A stretch of 58,980 nt of DNA from Candidatus Bipolaricaulota bacterium. GTDB taxonomy: Bacteria > Bipolaricaulota > Bipolaricaulia > UBA7950 > UBA9294. Under the pieces are notes generated by a model that worked only from the letters and a program-made list of their open reading frames with translations, made no database searches and was not told the DNA's origin. The translations under genes and the position numbers were made by a program. The stretch lies in contig JAHITR010000063.1 of NCBI GenBank assembly GCA_018817505.1, positions 1-58,980 of the forward strand. Direction: 5' to 3'. Below are positions 28,216 through 37,728 of this stretch, one piece after another. The stretch's first letter is position 1. Each line of letters opens with the position of its first letter.

Positions 28216-29775
28216 CTAGCCTCCCAGTACCGCGTTGATGTACGCATCACGTCCGAGCCAAAGGGCCTTGGCTGCCGGCGTCACGATGTGATCGACAAAG
28301 AATCCGGGGAACAACCCGAACACAATGACCACCAACACCAATGCCGCCATCGGCAGCATCATGCCTAGCGATGGATCGGAAACGTGGGCCGATGTATTCG
28401 ATCGAGGTCCCAAGAATGCTGCTTGGAACGCCTTCACGAAGACAGCCAATAACATAATGCTCGACAGAACAGCCAATACGGCCAGGAATGGATTCAGCTT
28501 GAACGCCGCTTCATAGATGAGGAACTTGGAGGCGAAGCCGTTGAACGGCGGTACGCCAGCAAGGGCGACTGCGCCGATGGCGAAGAAGATGCTTGTCCAT
28601 TTCATTCGATGACCGAGACCGCCCATTTGATTGAGATCTCGCGTTCCGGCTGCTCGTATCACAACGCCAGAAGCGAAGAACAGCAGCCCAACGCAGGCGG
28701 CATCGTTGATCATGTGGAAGATGCCTCCCTGCATGGCGACCAACCCATATTCTGGCCTAGTCGCTATCACTGCCATACCTACGCCGACGCCCAACAGCAT
28801 GTAACCAATCTGGGACACGGCACCGAAGGCGACCAATCGCTTGAGATCGCTTTGAATGAGTGCCATCGTCACGCCGACGAAGATCGTCAGAAGAGCAAGA
28901 ACGATGAGGATCCACCCCACGGTCCCTGTGCTGATGCTCGCCCCAAACAGCGTGAACAAGATGCGAAACAACCCGTACAGGCTGGCTTGGGAATTGACCA
29001 CGAGAACCGCGGACATCGGAGCTGGAGACTCACCATACGCGTCAGGCGCCCACATGTGCATGGGTACAGCGCCAGCTTTCATAGCCAATCCCGTCAATAA
29101 GAGCCCGAGGGCAACCATGTCGGTCAGGCTTCCCTGAATGCTCCGTGCGAGGACAGCGATGTTGAGGTGTCCATATTGTCCGTACAGCAAGCCGATGGCT
29201 AGCAGGACAAACAGTCCGGACAGTGTGTACATGGCCATGACCTTGAAGCCAGCTTCCTGAGATTGTTTGAGCCAGACGCGGAACCCGACCATGCTGGCAG
29301 CAGCTATGGATGTGATTTCAAGGAACACGAAAAAGTTGAACATGTCCCCTGTCAGCACCATGCCAAAAACGCCTGCAATCAGCATCAGGAACAGACTGAA
29401 ATAAAGGTTGCCGCCTGAGCGTTCCTTCCAGTACGAGAAGCTGAAGAACGCGCCCGTGAGAGCGATGAGGGCCGTAATCAAGCCCATGAACGCGCTCATG
29501 CCGTCGACCTCGAACAGGATCCGTACAGGCACTTGGCCGCCAGAAAGCGGGAACGTGAACGTTCCGCCGCCCAGCTCGTACACGGTTGGGATGCCGCCCG
29601 ATCCAAAGACATCAATGGCGAGCATCGCAGCCAGTCCTGCCACAGCGAGGACGATGAGTCCAATGAGAGTGTTGCGTGCTCCTTTGCCGAGCTTGCCCAC
29701 AAGAGGCGTTGCAAACGCGCCGAGTAGCGGCAGCGCGACAAGGAGAATCGGTGCATGCAGAGTCAATGCGGTCAT
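28216..29775 (-). CDS. mbhH: MrpD/NuoN-like antiporter subunit (MbhH)
   Basis: 'FNFFVFLEITSIAAASMVGF', 'LLTGLAMKAGAVPMHMWAPDAYGESPAPMSAVL', 'FGAVSQIGYMLLG'; ATG 29775. Confidence 0.92.
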   Translation of the reverse strand: MTALTLHAPILLVALPLLGAFATPLVGKLGKGARNTLIGLIVLAVAGLAAMLAIDVFGSGGIPTVYELGGGTFTFPLSGGQVPVRILFEVDGMSAFMGLITALIALTGAFFSFSYWKERSGGNLYFSLFLMLIAGVFGMVLTGDMFNFFVFLEITSIAAASMVGFRVWLKQSQEAGFKVMAMYTLSGLFVLLAIGLLYGQYGHLNIAVLARSIQGSLTDMVALGLLLTGLAMKAGAVPMHMWAPDAYGESPAPMSAVLVVNSQASLYGLFRILFTLFGASISTGTVGWILIVLALLTIFVGVTMALIQSDLKRLVAFGAVSQIGYMLLGVGVGMAVIATRPEYGLVAMQGGIFHMINDAACVGLLFFASGVVIRAAGTRDLNQMGGLGHRMKWTSIFFAIGAVALAGVPPFNGFASKFLIYEAAFKLNPFLAVLAVLSSIMLLAVFVKAFQAAFLGPRSNTSAHVSDPSLGMMLPMAALVLVVIVFGLFPGFFVDHIVTPAAKALWLGRDAYINAVLGG

Positions 29776-30122
29776 CCCTTCAGCTCCTTCACTTTTCGAA
29801 CATCGAGGGTGCCGTAATGACGATGGACGAATACGGCAAAGGAAAGAAGCAAAGCCGTGGTCGCCAATCCGATGACGATGCTTGTCAGTGTGAGCGCCTG
29901 TGGTGTAGGTAGAACCATCTGTTGCGCTTCGGGTGCGAACGTATAGATCGGCGAGATTCCGCCGGTTCGATATCCGAGTGTGACCAAGAACAGGTTGACG
30001 CCCGTCTCGATCAGCGTGATTCCGATCACGAGCTTGATCAGATTGCGCTTGAATAGGAACGTGTACAGGCCCAGCACAACCAGCAGTGCGGCAACGATAA
30101 ACGGGAGGTTTCCAATATTCAT
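29772..30122 (-). CDS. mbhG: MrpC/NuoK-like subunit (MbhG)
   Basis: 'RNLIKLVIGITLIETGVNLFLVTLGY...LTLTSIVIGLATTALLLSFAV'. Confidence 0.92.
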   Translation of the reverse strand: MNIGNLPFIVAALLVVLGLYTFLFKRNLIKLVIGITLIETGVNLFLVTLGYRTGGISPIYTFAPEAQQMVLPTPQALTLTSIVIGLATTALLLSFAVFVHRHYGTLDVRKVKELKG

Positions 30123-30595
30123 TCGGTCTCCTCCTTATGAGATCCAACGAGCATGACGATCACGACGGCGGCGATGCCGGTCATGACCTTCAATCCCACG
30201 GCCCAGTTCATGAGTGGAACCAGCCCGCCTGCGGTGAGAACGCCTGCGTTCGAGCCTGTCGGCACAGAAGCTCCAAACAAGAAGCCACCTGAGTTGGCGA
30301 ACAGGTTGTAGAAGAAGGCCGTTCCAATACCCAGGAATGCAAGTCCCAGGAATGCAAGGGCTCCGAATTCTTCAATGCTCTGAAGCCAGTGTAGATTCAG
30401 CTGCCCCTTCAAGCCCGCAGATCCAAAAGCGACCAGTAGCAGTGCGAAGGCACTGGCGACTACTGCGCCTCCTTGGAATCCGCCGCCTGGCGTGAGGTGT
30501 CCGTGCATGATCACATAGAAGCCAAACAGGATGATGAGCCCGTACATGAACCGAGTGACTGTGCGAACGATGACTGACATGGAATTGTTGTTCAT
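30119..30595 (-). CDS. mbhF: MrpB-like subunit (MbhF)
   Basis: 'LIILFGFYVIMHGHLTPGGGFQGGAVVASAFALL'. Confidence 0.92.
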   Translation of the reverse strand: MNNNSMSVIVRTVTRFMYGLIILFGFYVIMHGHLTPGGGFQGGAVVASAFALLLVAFGSAGLKGQLNLHWLQSIEEFGALAFLGLAFLGIGTAFFYNLFANSGGFLFGASVPTGSNAGVLTAGGLVPLMNWAVGLKVMTGIAAVVIVMLVGSHKEETE

Positions 30596-30867
30596 CGTTC
30601 ATCCTCCCGGAGCTTGCGAAACAGGCCCAAAACACCAACGACAGCTGCGAACAGAACCGTCGCTTCGCCCAACGTGTCAAAACCACGGTAGTCAAACACC
30701 ACGGCGGTTACGGCGTTGTTCACAGCGACTTCTGGCTGTGCATTCTGGATGTAGTAGTCATCCATGACCGCCATCTGAGGCTCACCAAATGGTCGCATGT
30801 CGGCTACTCCGAGAAGAAGGAATGCGCCGACAAACAAGAACGCGACGAAGAGAATGGCTTTTCTCAT
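30592..30867 (-). CDS. mbhE: MrpB N-terminal-like subunit (MbhE)
   Basis: 'AVVFDYRGFDTLGEATVLFAAVVGVLGLFR'. Confidence 0.88.
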   Translation of the reverse strand: MRKAILFVAFLFVGAFLLLGVADMRPFGEPQMAVMDDYYIQNAQPEVAVNNAVTAVVFDYRGFDTLGEATVLFAAVVGVLGLFRKLREDER

Positions 30868-31115
30868 TCTTCCTCCTTTCGAGCAGTACGGCGGATGGCA
30901 ATCACATAGATGGCCGTTGTGAGTGCGGCGCCAATAGCGGCTTCGGCAATGGCCACATCGGGTGCTTGCAGCATATAAAACTCAAGTGAAACCAATAGGC
31001 TTGCTGCAGCAAGAGCTAGAACCGATGAGAGCAGATCCTTGAACCAAACTGCCAGAGCAGCTCCGATGACGATGAGCACGAGGACGACGACATGAAGGAT
31101 GCTTTGTACAATCAT
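30864..31115 (-). CDS. mbhD: MbhD-like subunit (MrpA C-terminal-like)
   Basis: 'LAAASLLVSLEFYMLQAPDVAIAEAAIGAALTTAIYVIAIRRTARKEEE'; ATG 31115. Confidence 0.88.
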   Translation of the reverse strand: MIVQSILHVVVLVLIVIGAALAVWFKDLLSSVLALAAASLLVSLEFYMLQAPDVAIAEAAIGAALTTAIYVIAIRRTARKEEE

Positions 31116-31447
31116 GATCGATCCTCCAGTTTGTCTACGACAGCACCCTTCGGCTTGACTCCACTGCGATACGCCGCGCGGGCGATGGCGTGAGATCCTG
31201 TGGGGTTGGTTACCAACAGCGCGATCAGGGCGATAATGACGTGAATAGCCAACGTATTGTACTGGGCGCCGCCACGGGCAAATCCGTACACAATGACTCC
31301 CAAGGCAGTGAACAGTGAGCCGAACGTTGTGCACTTGGTCGCTCCGTGAAGCCTCGTGTAGACGTCGGGGAAGCGAACCAGGGCAATGGCGCCCAAGCCG
31401 TTGAACAGAACCCCGATCCCAAGTAGGACATATAGGAGTATGCTCAA
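31112..31447 (-). CDS. mbhC: MrpG-like subunit (MbhC)
   Basis: 'LIGVLFNGLGAIALVRFPDVYTRLHGATKCTTFGSLFTALGVIVY'. Confidence 0.9.
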   Translation of the reverse strand: MSILLYVLLGIGVLFNGLGAIALVRFPDVYTRLHGATKCTTFGSLFTALGVIVYGFARGGAQYNTLAIHVIIALIALLVTNPTGSHAIARAAYRSGVKPKGAVVDKLEDRS

Positions 31448-31713
31448 TTCAATCCCCCTTCTAGGTAGCGAGCGATATACAGTGTTCCAACGAATGACAA
31501 CAGTGCGTAGATGATGGCCACATCAATGAACACGACCTGATCAAAGGCCGCACCCAGGACGATCATCGACGCAACAACCAGCGTATTGAGTGTGTCAAGT
31601 CCGACGACGCGGTCGCCGACTGTCGGCCCCAGCCCGATTCGTAACAGACTAAACATCACGAAGAACGCGAAGCAGGCCGCGACGATGAAGAACACCAGGG
31701 GTTCAATGATCAT
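31444..31713 (-). CDS. mbhB: MrpF-like subunit (MbhB)
   Basis: 'LLRIGLGPTVGDRVVGLDTLNTLVVASMIVLG'. Confidence 0.9.
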   Translation of the reverse strand: MIIEPLVFFIVAACFAFFVMFSLLRIGLGPTVGDRVVGLDTLNTLVVASMIVLGAAFDQVVFIDVAIIYALLSFVGTLYIARYLEGGLN

Positions 31714-32240
31714 TCCGCGATCCTCCTTGCCCAGTCAACGAACGATCCGCACACCGCTTCCGCGGACGGATCCGTGTCTCTCACGTTGATCCAATGCACG
31801 AATAGATCTCCACTCTCCTCATCCACATCGACGGTCAGCGTTCCCGGAGTCAGCGTAATCGAGTTGGCCAACAAGGTGGTTCCGAAATCAGTGCTCAGCC
31901 CGGGGCTGAGACGTACGATTCCAGGACGGATCTTGCCAGTGATGACCCGATAGGCAACATCGAGATTGGCTTTGGCCATCGCCCACAGGAACGGCCCAAT
32001 CAGATAGACAAGAAACAACAGCCAACGAAGAGGATTCAGCATTCGCAGCGAACTCTTTCGGCCTTCTTTCTTGCGATTGAATGCAACGCGCCCAGCGATA
32101 GCTCCGACGATGAGGGAAAGGACTGCGCCCGAAATCCATTCTTCGAGGCTCCATGCAACGATCGTTCCGCTGCCAAATGTCAGCAGAAGATAGAAGAAGA
32201 AAGCTCCGATGGCAGTGACAAAGAATGCAAGCATTCTCAC
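31710..32240 (-). CDS. mbhA: MrpE-like subunit (MbhA)
   Basis: 'AKANLDVAYRVITGKIRPGIVRLSPGLSTDFGTTLLANSITLTPGTLTVDVDEESGDLFVHWINV'. Confidence 0.9.
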   Translation of the reverse strand: MRMLAFFVTAIGAFFFYLLLTFGSGTIVAWSLEEWISGAVLSLIVGAIAGRVAFNRKKEGRKSSLRMLNPLRWLLFLVYLIGPFLWAMAKANLDVAYRVITGKIRPGIVRLSPGLSTDFGTTLLANSITLTPGTLTVDVDEESGDLFVHWINVRDTDPSAEAVCGSFVDWARRIAE

Positions 32241-32261
32241 CCTCCCGATACAACGATTCTC

Positions 32262-32292
32262 GACGGAAGGTGCGATAGCGCACGGATTTTTC
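32262..32292 (-). terminator. Possible terminator/hairpins between PKD protein gene and mbhA
   Basis: GTGCG-ATAG-CGCAC and CGGA-TTTT-TCCG inverted repeats in the 143-bp gap. Confidence 0.35.
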
Positions 32293-32383
32293 CGCCGAGC
32301 CAGCGAATTCTACCCGAGGATTCGAGGAAGATTCAAGGATGAAATGCAATTCCCTTGCTTGCTAGAGAGCGATCCGGAGAGGG

Positions 32384-35300
32384 CTACTCAACCTGAATAG
32401 GAATGCTCAGGGTGTCTGATGCCCCGGAGTTGTCTGTCACAGTGAGTGAGACGGTGGTCGTGCCAGATGCGGGGAAAATGTGCTCAGCGAACGCCGTTTC
32501 AGCATCGATCGTTCCATCGTGATTGAAATCCCAAGCATAGGCAACGATTTCGCCATCGAAGTCCCAGGACAGCGTCCCATTGAACAGGACCAATTCTCCG
32601 GCAGACGGGCGACTGGGCATGTAGGAGAAGTCAGCGACTGGAGGCTGGAACGAAGACGGCGGAGATGGCGGCGCGGATGATGCGACATTGACGAACACCG
32701 CTTGAGTGTAGGCATCTGTATTTCCTGAGTCGTCGGTAACTGTCAAGGTAACATTGAATGTTCCTGCAGTCGGGAAGACGGTTTGAGCAAAGCCATCCGT
32801 AGAATCAACGATGCCATCATCATTAAAATCCCAGGCATAGGCGACGATATCTCCATCGATGTCAGATGACAGGAGACCGTTAAACAGCACCTGCGACCCT
32901 GCTGCAGGTACGGTCGGTGAGTATTCAAAGTCCGAGAGCGGAGGCAGTGAGGGCTCCGACTGCGTCGGCGATGTATTTGCCGCGATTGGTATCTGTCGCG
33001 TTAACGAATCAGTGCCTCCTGAGTCATCCGTGACTGTGAGAGTGACACGAGCGTCGCCAATGATTGCGAACGCGTATTCGGAAATGGCTGCCAACGAGTC
33101 CACCACTCCATCTTGATTAAAGTCCCAAGCGTAGACTGAAATCTGACCGTCTGAATCTGTAGATAGTGTCCCGTTGAACACAACGACGCTTCCCGATTGC
33201 GGCTCAGACGGTGAGTAGTCGAAGTCAGCGATCGGGGGGAGTAGGGTGATTGGCGCTGTCGTTGTTTCAGGGGCGCCCGCTCCGACAGTCACTTGCAAGG
33301 TGAGCGTGTCCGTGGCACCGGAGTTGTCAGTGACTGTGAGTGAGACATCATAAACCCCATCTTCAATGAAACGGTAGTCGACGATGGCTGCCGAGGAATC
33401 GGTTTGACCGTCAGCGTTGAAATCCCAAGCAAATGCCACGATTTGGCCGCCAGCATCTGTAGACAGGGTCGCGTTGAACAGGACAACGGCACCGGCCTCT
33501 GGTTTGGTAGGCAAGTAGGCAAACGCAGCGACAGGTGGGGTTCCGCTGGTCGGTGTCGGGGCTGGCGAAATGACCTCAACGGTCAGTGTGATGCTATCGG
33601 AATTGCCATCGTCATCGGTCACCGTCAATGTCACTTCATGGAGCCCAGCCGTTGCGAACGCATACTCTGCAAAGGGTGCAGTTGAGTCCGTTATCCCATC
33701 TGCATTGAAGTCCCACGCAAACGTCTCGATCAACCCGTCCAGGTCCAGAGAAGGCGTGCCGTTGAACCTGATGATTTCTCCAGGAGACGGAGCCGTTGGC
33801 GAAATCTGGAAACTGGCGATCGGCGGCTGAGCCGCAATCGGAGCGTCCGCTGGGGGCTCGACAGGTGTTTCATCTGCAGTGTTTGCTGGCGTGTCCATGA
33901 TGACGGGGGTCCGCGCGGAGTCGGTGATGACCACGGCGTAGGTTACGGTATCGGAATTGCCGCCATTGTCCGTGACGGTCAGAGAGATGTCGTAAGTGCC
34001 TGCCATCAAGAAGACCTTGGACGTAATCGCTTCATGGGAATCCGAGACGCCATCTCCATCAAGATCCCAAGCATAGGCCGACAAGACACCATCAAAATCC
34101 GACGAGGAGGTGCCATTGAATTGGACGATCTCGCCCGTCTGTGGCTGTGCAGGCACATAGGTGAAGTCAGCCACTGGGGGCTGGAACGAAGCGCTCGAAG
34201 GAGCCGCGGAACCTTCGCCTACGGTAACCGGATAGATGACTGTGTCTTCGTTTCCCGTATCGTCAAGGACTGTCAATGCGATATCAAACGTACCCGCCGA
34301 CTGAAACGCATGAACAACCACGGGTTCCGTCGAATCGACAACGCCATCGGCATTGAAGTCCCATGCGAAGGCGACGATGGTTCCGTCGAAGTCGAATGAG
34401 TAGGTTCCGTCGAACGTGACAGGAACACCTGCGATCACTGTTTCGGGCTCGTAGAAGAAGTCGGCCGTGGGCGGCTGGAACGTGATCACGACCTCGCGTT
34501 CTCGTATGTAGCCACCGAATGAGATCGGCAGCGCGGCCTGCGCTCCAACGACCAACTCAACCTGCTGTTGAGTGGTGAATACGAATCGTTCGGGGAGCGA
34601 GGTCTCATCGACGGATAGCGTATAGGTTCCGGGAAGAATATCGGCGATGGTGAAACGGCCAGCTAGATCGGTGAATGCATCGGAGAATCCGCCGTCAGTC
34701 GTCGACTCCAAAACGAGGCGTACTTGCGCCAATCCGCCCTCGTCTCCGGCTCTTGAGCCGTCCTTGTCCACATCCTCAAACACGTCGCCGGTGATCACGA
34801 CGACCGGGAGAAGGGGAATGTCCACCCAAAGCGTCTCTCCAGCGATAACCGTGACCGTCACAGGTTCGCCAACAGCCGCATTGACGGGGAGTTGATCGGG
34901 AGCAAGCGTGTAGTCGCCGGGATAAACGGGGGTGAACCGGAAGTATCCGTCGGCATTGGTGGAGACTTGCGTACGCCCTGCTCCCACCACGATGGTTCCC
35001 GCAGGCTCGTCATTCAGCCCGTATAAACCATCGCCATCACGATCAATGAATGCGCGGCCTTCGATGCGCCCTTTGGTCACCAGGAATGGAAGAGGAATGT
35101 TCACGTTGGCATTGAAGGAGATTCCCCATCCGAAGCTAATATCGTTGGCATCATGGCGATCCCACGAAATCGAGCCGTCAAACACGACATCCAAGTCATC
35201 CGTGAAATGAATGAAGAAGGATGCAGAGAGATCGAAATCATCTCGTGTGTTCCCAAATGTAATCGATGCTTCGTGAAGCGCAGTTTCAGGCTGGAAACGG

Positions 35301-37153
35301 ATGGATAGATCGGAAGATGAAGACAATGGTGTGTCCGCGATGACATCGAAGCTCTGGGACTCCGTCAGCTGGAAATAGAGGTAGAACGCCTCGATGGCCA
35401 AGCCAGCGCCTTGTGAATAGGTGGTCGTTCGTACGTGTGAATTCAGCACCAAATCCTGTTGCTCCAGCACCTTCCCTGTCAGGGAATAGGGGAACACGCC
35501 CGCTGTCTCTGTGAGGCTGACGGCCACCAGCGTGTCGACGTCGTTCTTGACGGACAAGTCGGCATATCGGTCCCACGAGAAATCGAGGGTCGAAGCCAAT
35601 GTGGGCCCGTTCTCCAGGGGTGTGGCCGTGAGATTGAACCCCAAGTCATCTTGAATGCGCGTCGGAAGAAGCGGATCACGATTGACGTTGTCCCACTCAT
35701 GGGACAGAGAGCTACTCAGAGATATGGCTGTCAGCCGAAGCCGCTGGGATACCTCGATTCCGGCTGAATCGGCTCGTTGTCCGGGAAAGAATGTGCCGAC
35801 AGAGTAGGCGCTTCCGCTGAAGAAATATCCTGATGAATCAATGGTCGTGTTGAAGAAAAGTGCGCGACTCGTAAGCGGGCCGTCCAGGCCGAGGCTACCT
35901 TCGATGTCCAGTGTCCAATCATCAAGTGGCGCTGCATGGGCAGTGGCCGTCCACAGGGATTTCGAAACCGATACCGCATCGCGAATCCCCAAGTAGCCGA
36001 TGCCTATGTTGGCCACATCTGGTCCAAGAGCAAGATACCCGGCAAATCGGGTTTCATTGTTGCTCCCGCCGCCGATCACAGACAGATCGACATACTCCGC
36101 ATCGATCTTCAACGATCCGCCCGTGCACGATAGGCGAACGAGATCTGTGAGAGACTGCGAAACACTGCCAATGGAGAACGTGCTGGGGGCTAGACGATAA
36201 AGCATCGAGAATGAGCTGATCCTGGCCTTCGTTGGCCCAAAGGGATCGAGAAGACTGAAAAAGGACGAGAAATACCCGCCAAGGATTTGTCCAGAAGTAG
36301 AGAATGTCAGCTGGCTGTCGAACGCATTGGTCATTACGTTCTTGTCAATCGAGATTCGAATTCGTGCAGGCAGCTCTTCCATGACGGTTCCCCCCACTGC
36401 ATCGGGAGCTGGGGGAAGAACGGACGTAAAGACAACGGCATCGGAGTTGACGCCTTCATAGATTGCAGATTCCGCCACGACAGTTAGCACATCTCGTCCA
36501 GGTTCCGTACCCATGGGGATAGTGATCTGAACGGTAAACGGCAGCCGTTCTTGAGGAGCCAGGTTTGCTGAGTCATGTGACAGTGCAATGGACAGTCCGC
36601 GAGATGAACTGGCCGTGAGAACCAACGAATCCTGAACATTACCTCGATTGATGAGAACGAATTCGTAAGTCATTGAATGTCCGGGGGCAATACTTGCTCC
36701 CGTAGGGGCAACGAGTTCAATTTGCGTCATGGGCGTAACCAGCACGGTCCCCATGGCTGTCCCATAGTTCAACGCGTCGGATTGTGCCGTGGCCGTGAAT
36801 GCCAAGACGTATTCGCCTGCGACGGCCCCAGCCGGGATGGTGGCGGTGACGAACAGCGTGCCTTCCTCATTTGGCTGCAGTGCAATGGAACTGGGAGCAC
36901 CGAGAAGCCCCCAGCCAGCAGGAGCGACAAACGATAGCGAGAAGGTCTCAGGATTCGGGGAATCGTTGATGAGTCCAAAAACATGCGTGACGAATGATCC
37001 TGGCGCTCCATCTTTCGGAGTGGAAAGGAGGCTGACCTCAACGGACATTCCGCCAAGGCTCACAAGGATCACCAGCAATAGGGCGATCAGCGTTCCCTTC
37101 TGTAACCTCTGGTTGCACGCCAACATGACGATTAACCGTATGTGATGTGGCAC
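32384..37153 (-). CDS. Giant secreted protein: signal peptide, NEW3-like/Ig-like N-terminus, Cna-B/SdrD-like modules, seven C-terminal PKD domains
   Basis: 1589 aa; seven 'PP.A.F.Y.P..P..G..V.FNGT.S.D.DG.I.AYAWDFN.DG..DS......F...G...V.LTVTD.SG..D' units. Confidence 0.88.
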   Translation of the reverse strand: MPHHIRLIVMLACNQRLQKGTLIALLLVILVSLGGMSVEVSLLSTPKDGAPGSFVTHVFGLINDSPNPETFSLSFVAPAGWGLLGAPSSIALQPNEEGTLFVTATIPAGAVAGEYVLAFTATAQSDALNYGTAMGTVLVTPMTQIELVAPTGASIAPGHSMTYEFVLINRGNVQDSLVLTASSSRGLSIALSHDSANLAPQERLPFTVQITIPMGTEPGRDVLTVVAESAIYEGVNSDAVVFTSVLPPAPDAVGGTVMEELPARIRISIDKNVMTNAFDSQLTFSTSGQILGGYFSSFFSLLDPFGPTKARISSFSMLYRLAPSTFSIGSVSQSLTDLVRLSCTGGSLKIDAEYVDLSVIGGGSNNETRFAGYLALGPDVANIGIGYLGIRDAVSVSKSLWTATAHAAPLDDWTLDIEGSLGLDGPLTSRALFFNTTIDSSGYFFSGSAYSVGTFFPGQRADSAGIEVSQRLRLTAISLSSSLSHEWDNVNRDPLLPTRIQDDLGFNLTATPLENGPTLASTLDFSWDRYADLSVKNDVDTLVAVSLTETAGVFPYSLTGKVLEQQDLVLNSHVRTTTYSQGAGLAIEAFYLYFQLTESQSFDVIADTPLSSSSDLSIRFQPETALHEASITFGNTRDDFDLSASFFIHFTDDLDVVFDGSISWDRHDANDISFGWGISFNANVNIPLPFLVTKGRIEGRAFIDRDGDGLYGLNDEPAGTIVVGAGRTQVSTNADGYFRFTPVYPGDYTLAPDQLPVNAAVGEPVTVTVIAGETLWVDIPLLPVVVITGDVFEDVDKDGSRAGDEGGLAQVRLVLESTTDGGFSDAFTDLAGRFTIADILPGTYTLSVDETSLPERFVFTTQQQVELVVGAQAALPISFGGYIREREVVITFQPPTADFFYEPETVIAGVPVTFDGTYSFDFDGTIVAFAWDFNADGVVDSTEPVVVHAFQSAGTFDIALTVLDDTGNEDTVIYPVTVGEGSAAPSSASFQPPVADFTYVPAQPQTGEIVQFNGTSSSDFDGVLSAYAWDLDGDGVSDSHEAITSKVFLMAGTYDISLTVTDNGGNSDTVTYAVVITDSARTPVIMDTPANTADETPVEPPADAPIAAQPPIASFQISPTAPSPGEIIRFNGTPSLDLDGLIETFAWDFNADGITDSTAPFAEYAFATAGLHEVTLTVTDDDGNSDSITLTVEVISPAPTPTSGTPPVAAFAYLPTKPEAGAVVLFNATLSTDAGGQIVAFAWDFNADGQTDSSAAIVDYRFIEDGVYDVSLTVTDNSGATDTLTLQVTVGAGAPETTTAPITLLPPIADFDYSPSEPQSGSVVVFNGTLSTDSDGQISVYAWDFNQDGVVDSLAAISEYAFAIIGDARVTLTVTDDSGGTDSLTRQIPIAANTSPTQSEPSLPPLSDFEYSPTVPAAGSQVLFNGLLSSDIDGDIVAYAWDFNDDGIVDSTDGFAQTVFPTAGTFNVTLTVTDDSGNTDAYTQAVFVNVASSAPPSPPSSFQPPVADFSYMPSRPSAGELVLFNGTLSWDFDGEIVAYAWDFNHDGTIDAETAFAEHIFPASGTTTVSLTVTDNSGASDTLSIPIQVE

Positions 37154-37319
37154 ACATCCGAAAGGACCGGACCACAGTGGGAAAGGGACATTGGTACGTT
37201 GTTCAAGTGACCGGATTCAATCCCCCAGCGCGAATCGCCAAATGTCCCGAGCCGACGGGGCAATCGCCGGAAAGCGGAGTACGCAACTCGCTATGGTTGG
37301 GCGAAGCCAAGAGGTTGAC

Positions 37320-37724
37320 ATGATGGATGCACGAATACAACAAGAGATCGTATTGCGCTCTGAGGATCGCGTCGGCGTTCTGGCAGACATCACCCGCATT
37401 CTCAGCGACATGGGGATCAATCTGTTGTCCGTTCGGCTTGAATCCGTTGAAGGTGATTCGATCGTGCATCTGTTGACCAGCTCTCAATCATATGCCTTTG
37501 AGGCATTGCGCGATGCAGGATTTCACATCACGGAACGGGACGTGGTGTTATTGTCGTTGCCCCATCATCCCGGATTTCTACGGCGAATGAGCGAAGCATT
37601 AGCGCGCAAGGGAATCTCGATCAACGACCTTCATGTTTCGGTCCCTGATGAGGCAAAGGTGGGCGTCGTAGTGCTGACCTGCACCAACAACGCCCACGCA
37701 ATTCAAATCCTACGCGGCTACTAG
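37320..37724 (+). CDS. ACT-domain protein (two ACT modules)
   Basis: 'EIVLRSEDRVGVLADITRILSDMGINLLSVRLE' and 'LLSLPHHPGFLRRMSEALARKGISINDLHV'. Confidence 0.85.
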   Translation: MMDARIQQEIVLRSEDRVGVLADITRILSDMGINLLSVRLESVEGDSIVHLLTSSQSYAFEALRDAGFHITERDVVLLSLPHHPGFLRRMSEALARKGISINDLHVSVPDEAKVGVVVLTCTNNAHAIQILRGY

Positions 37725-37728
37725 GTTC

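Noticed and set aside
24253-32240. Respiratory complex I (nuo) or stand-alone Mrp antiporter
   Set aside because: Large subunit keeps both CxxC Ni motifs and the gene set mixes Mrp and hydrogenase modules in MBH order; no NuoEFG-type or NuoJKLMN set.
32390-34480. Regular ~300-bp DNA periodicity that could be mistaken for a CRISPR or satellite array
   Set aside because: It is the coding sequence of seven PKD domains in one open frame.
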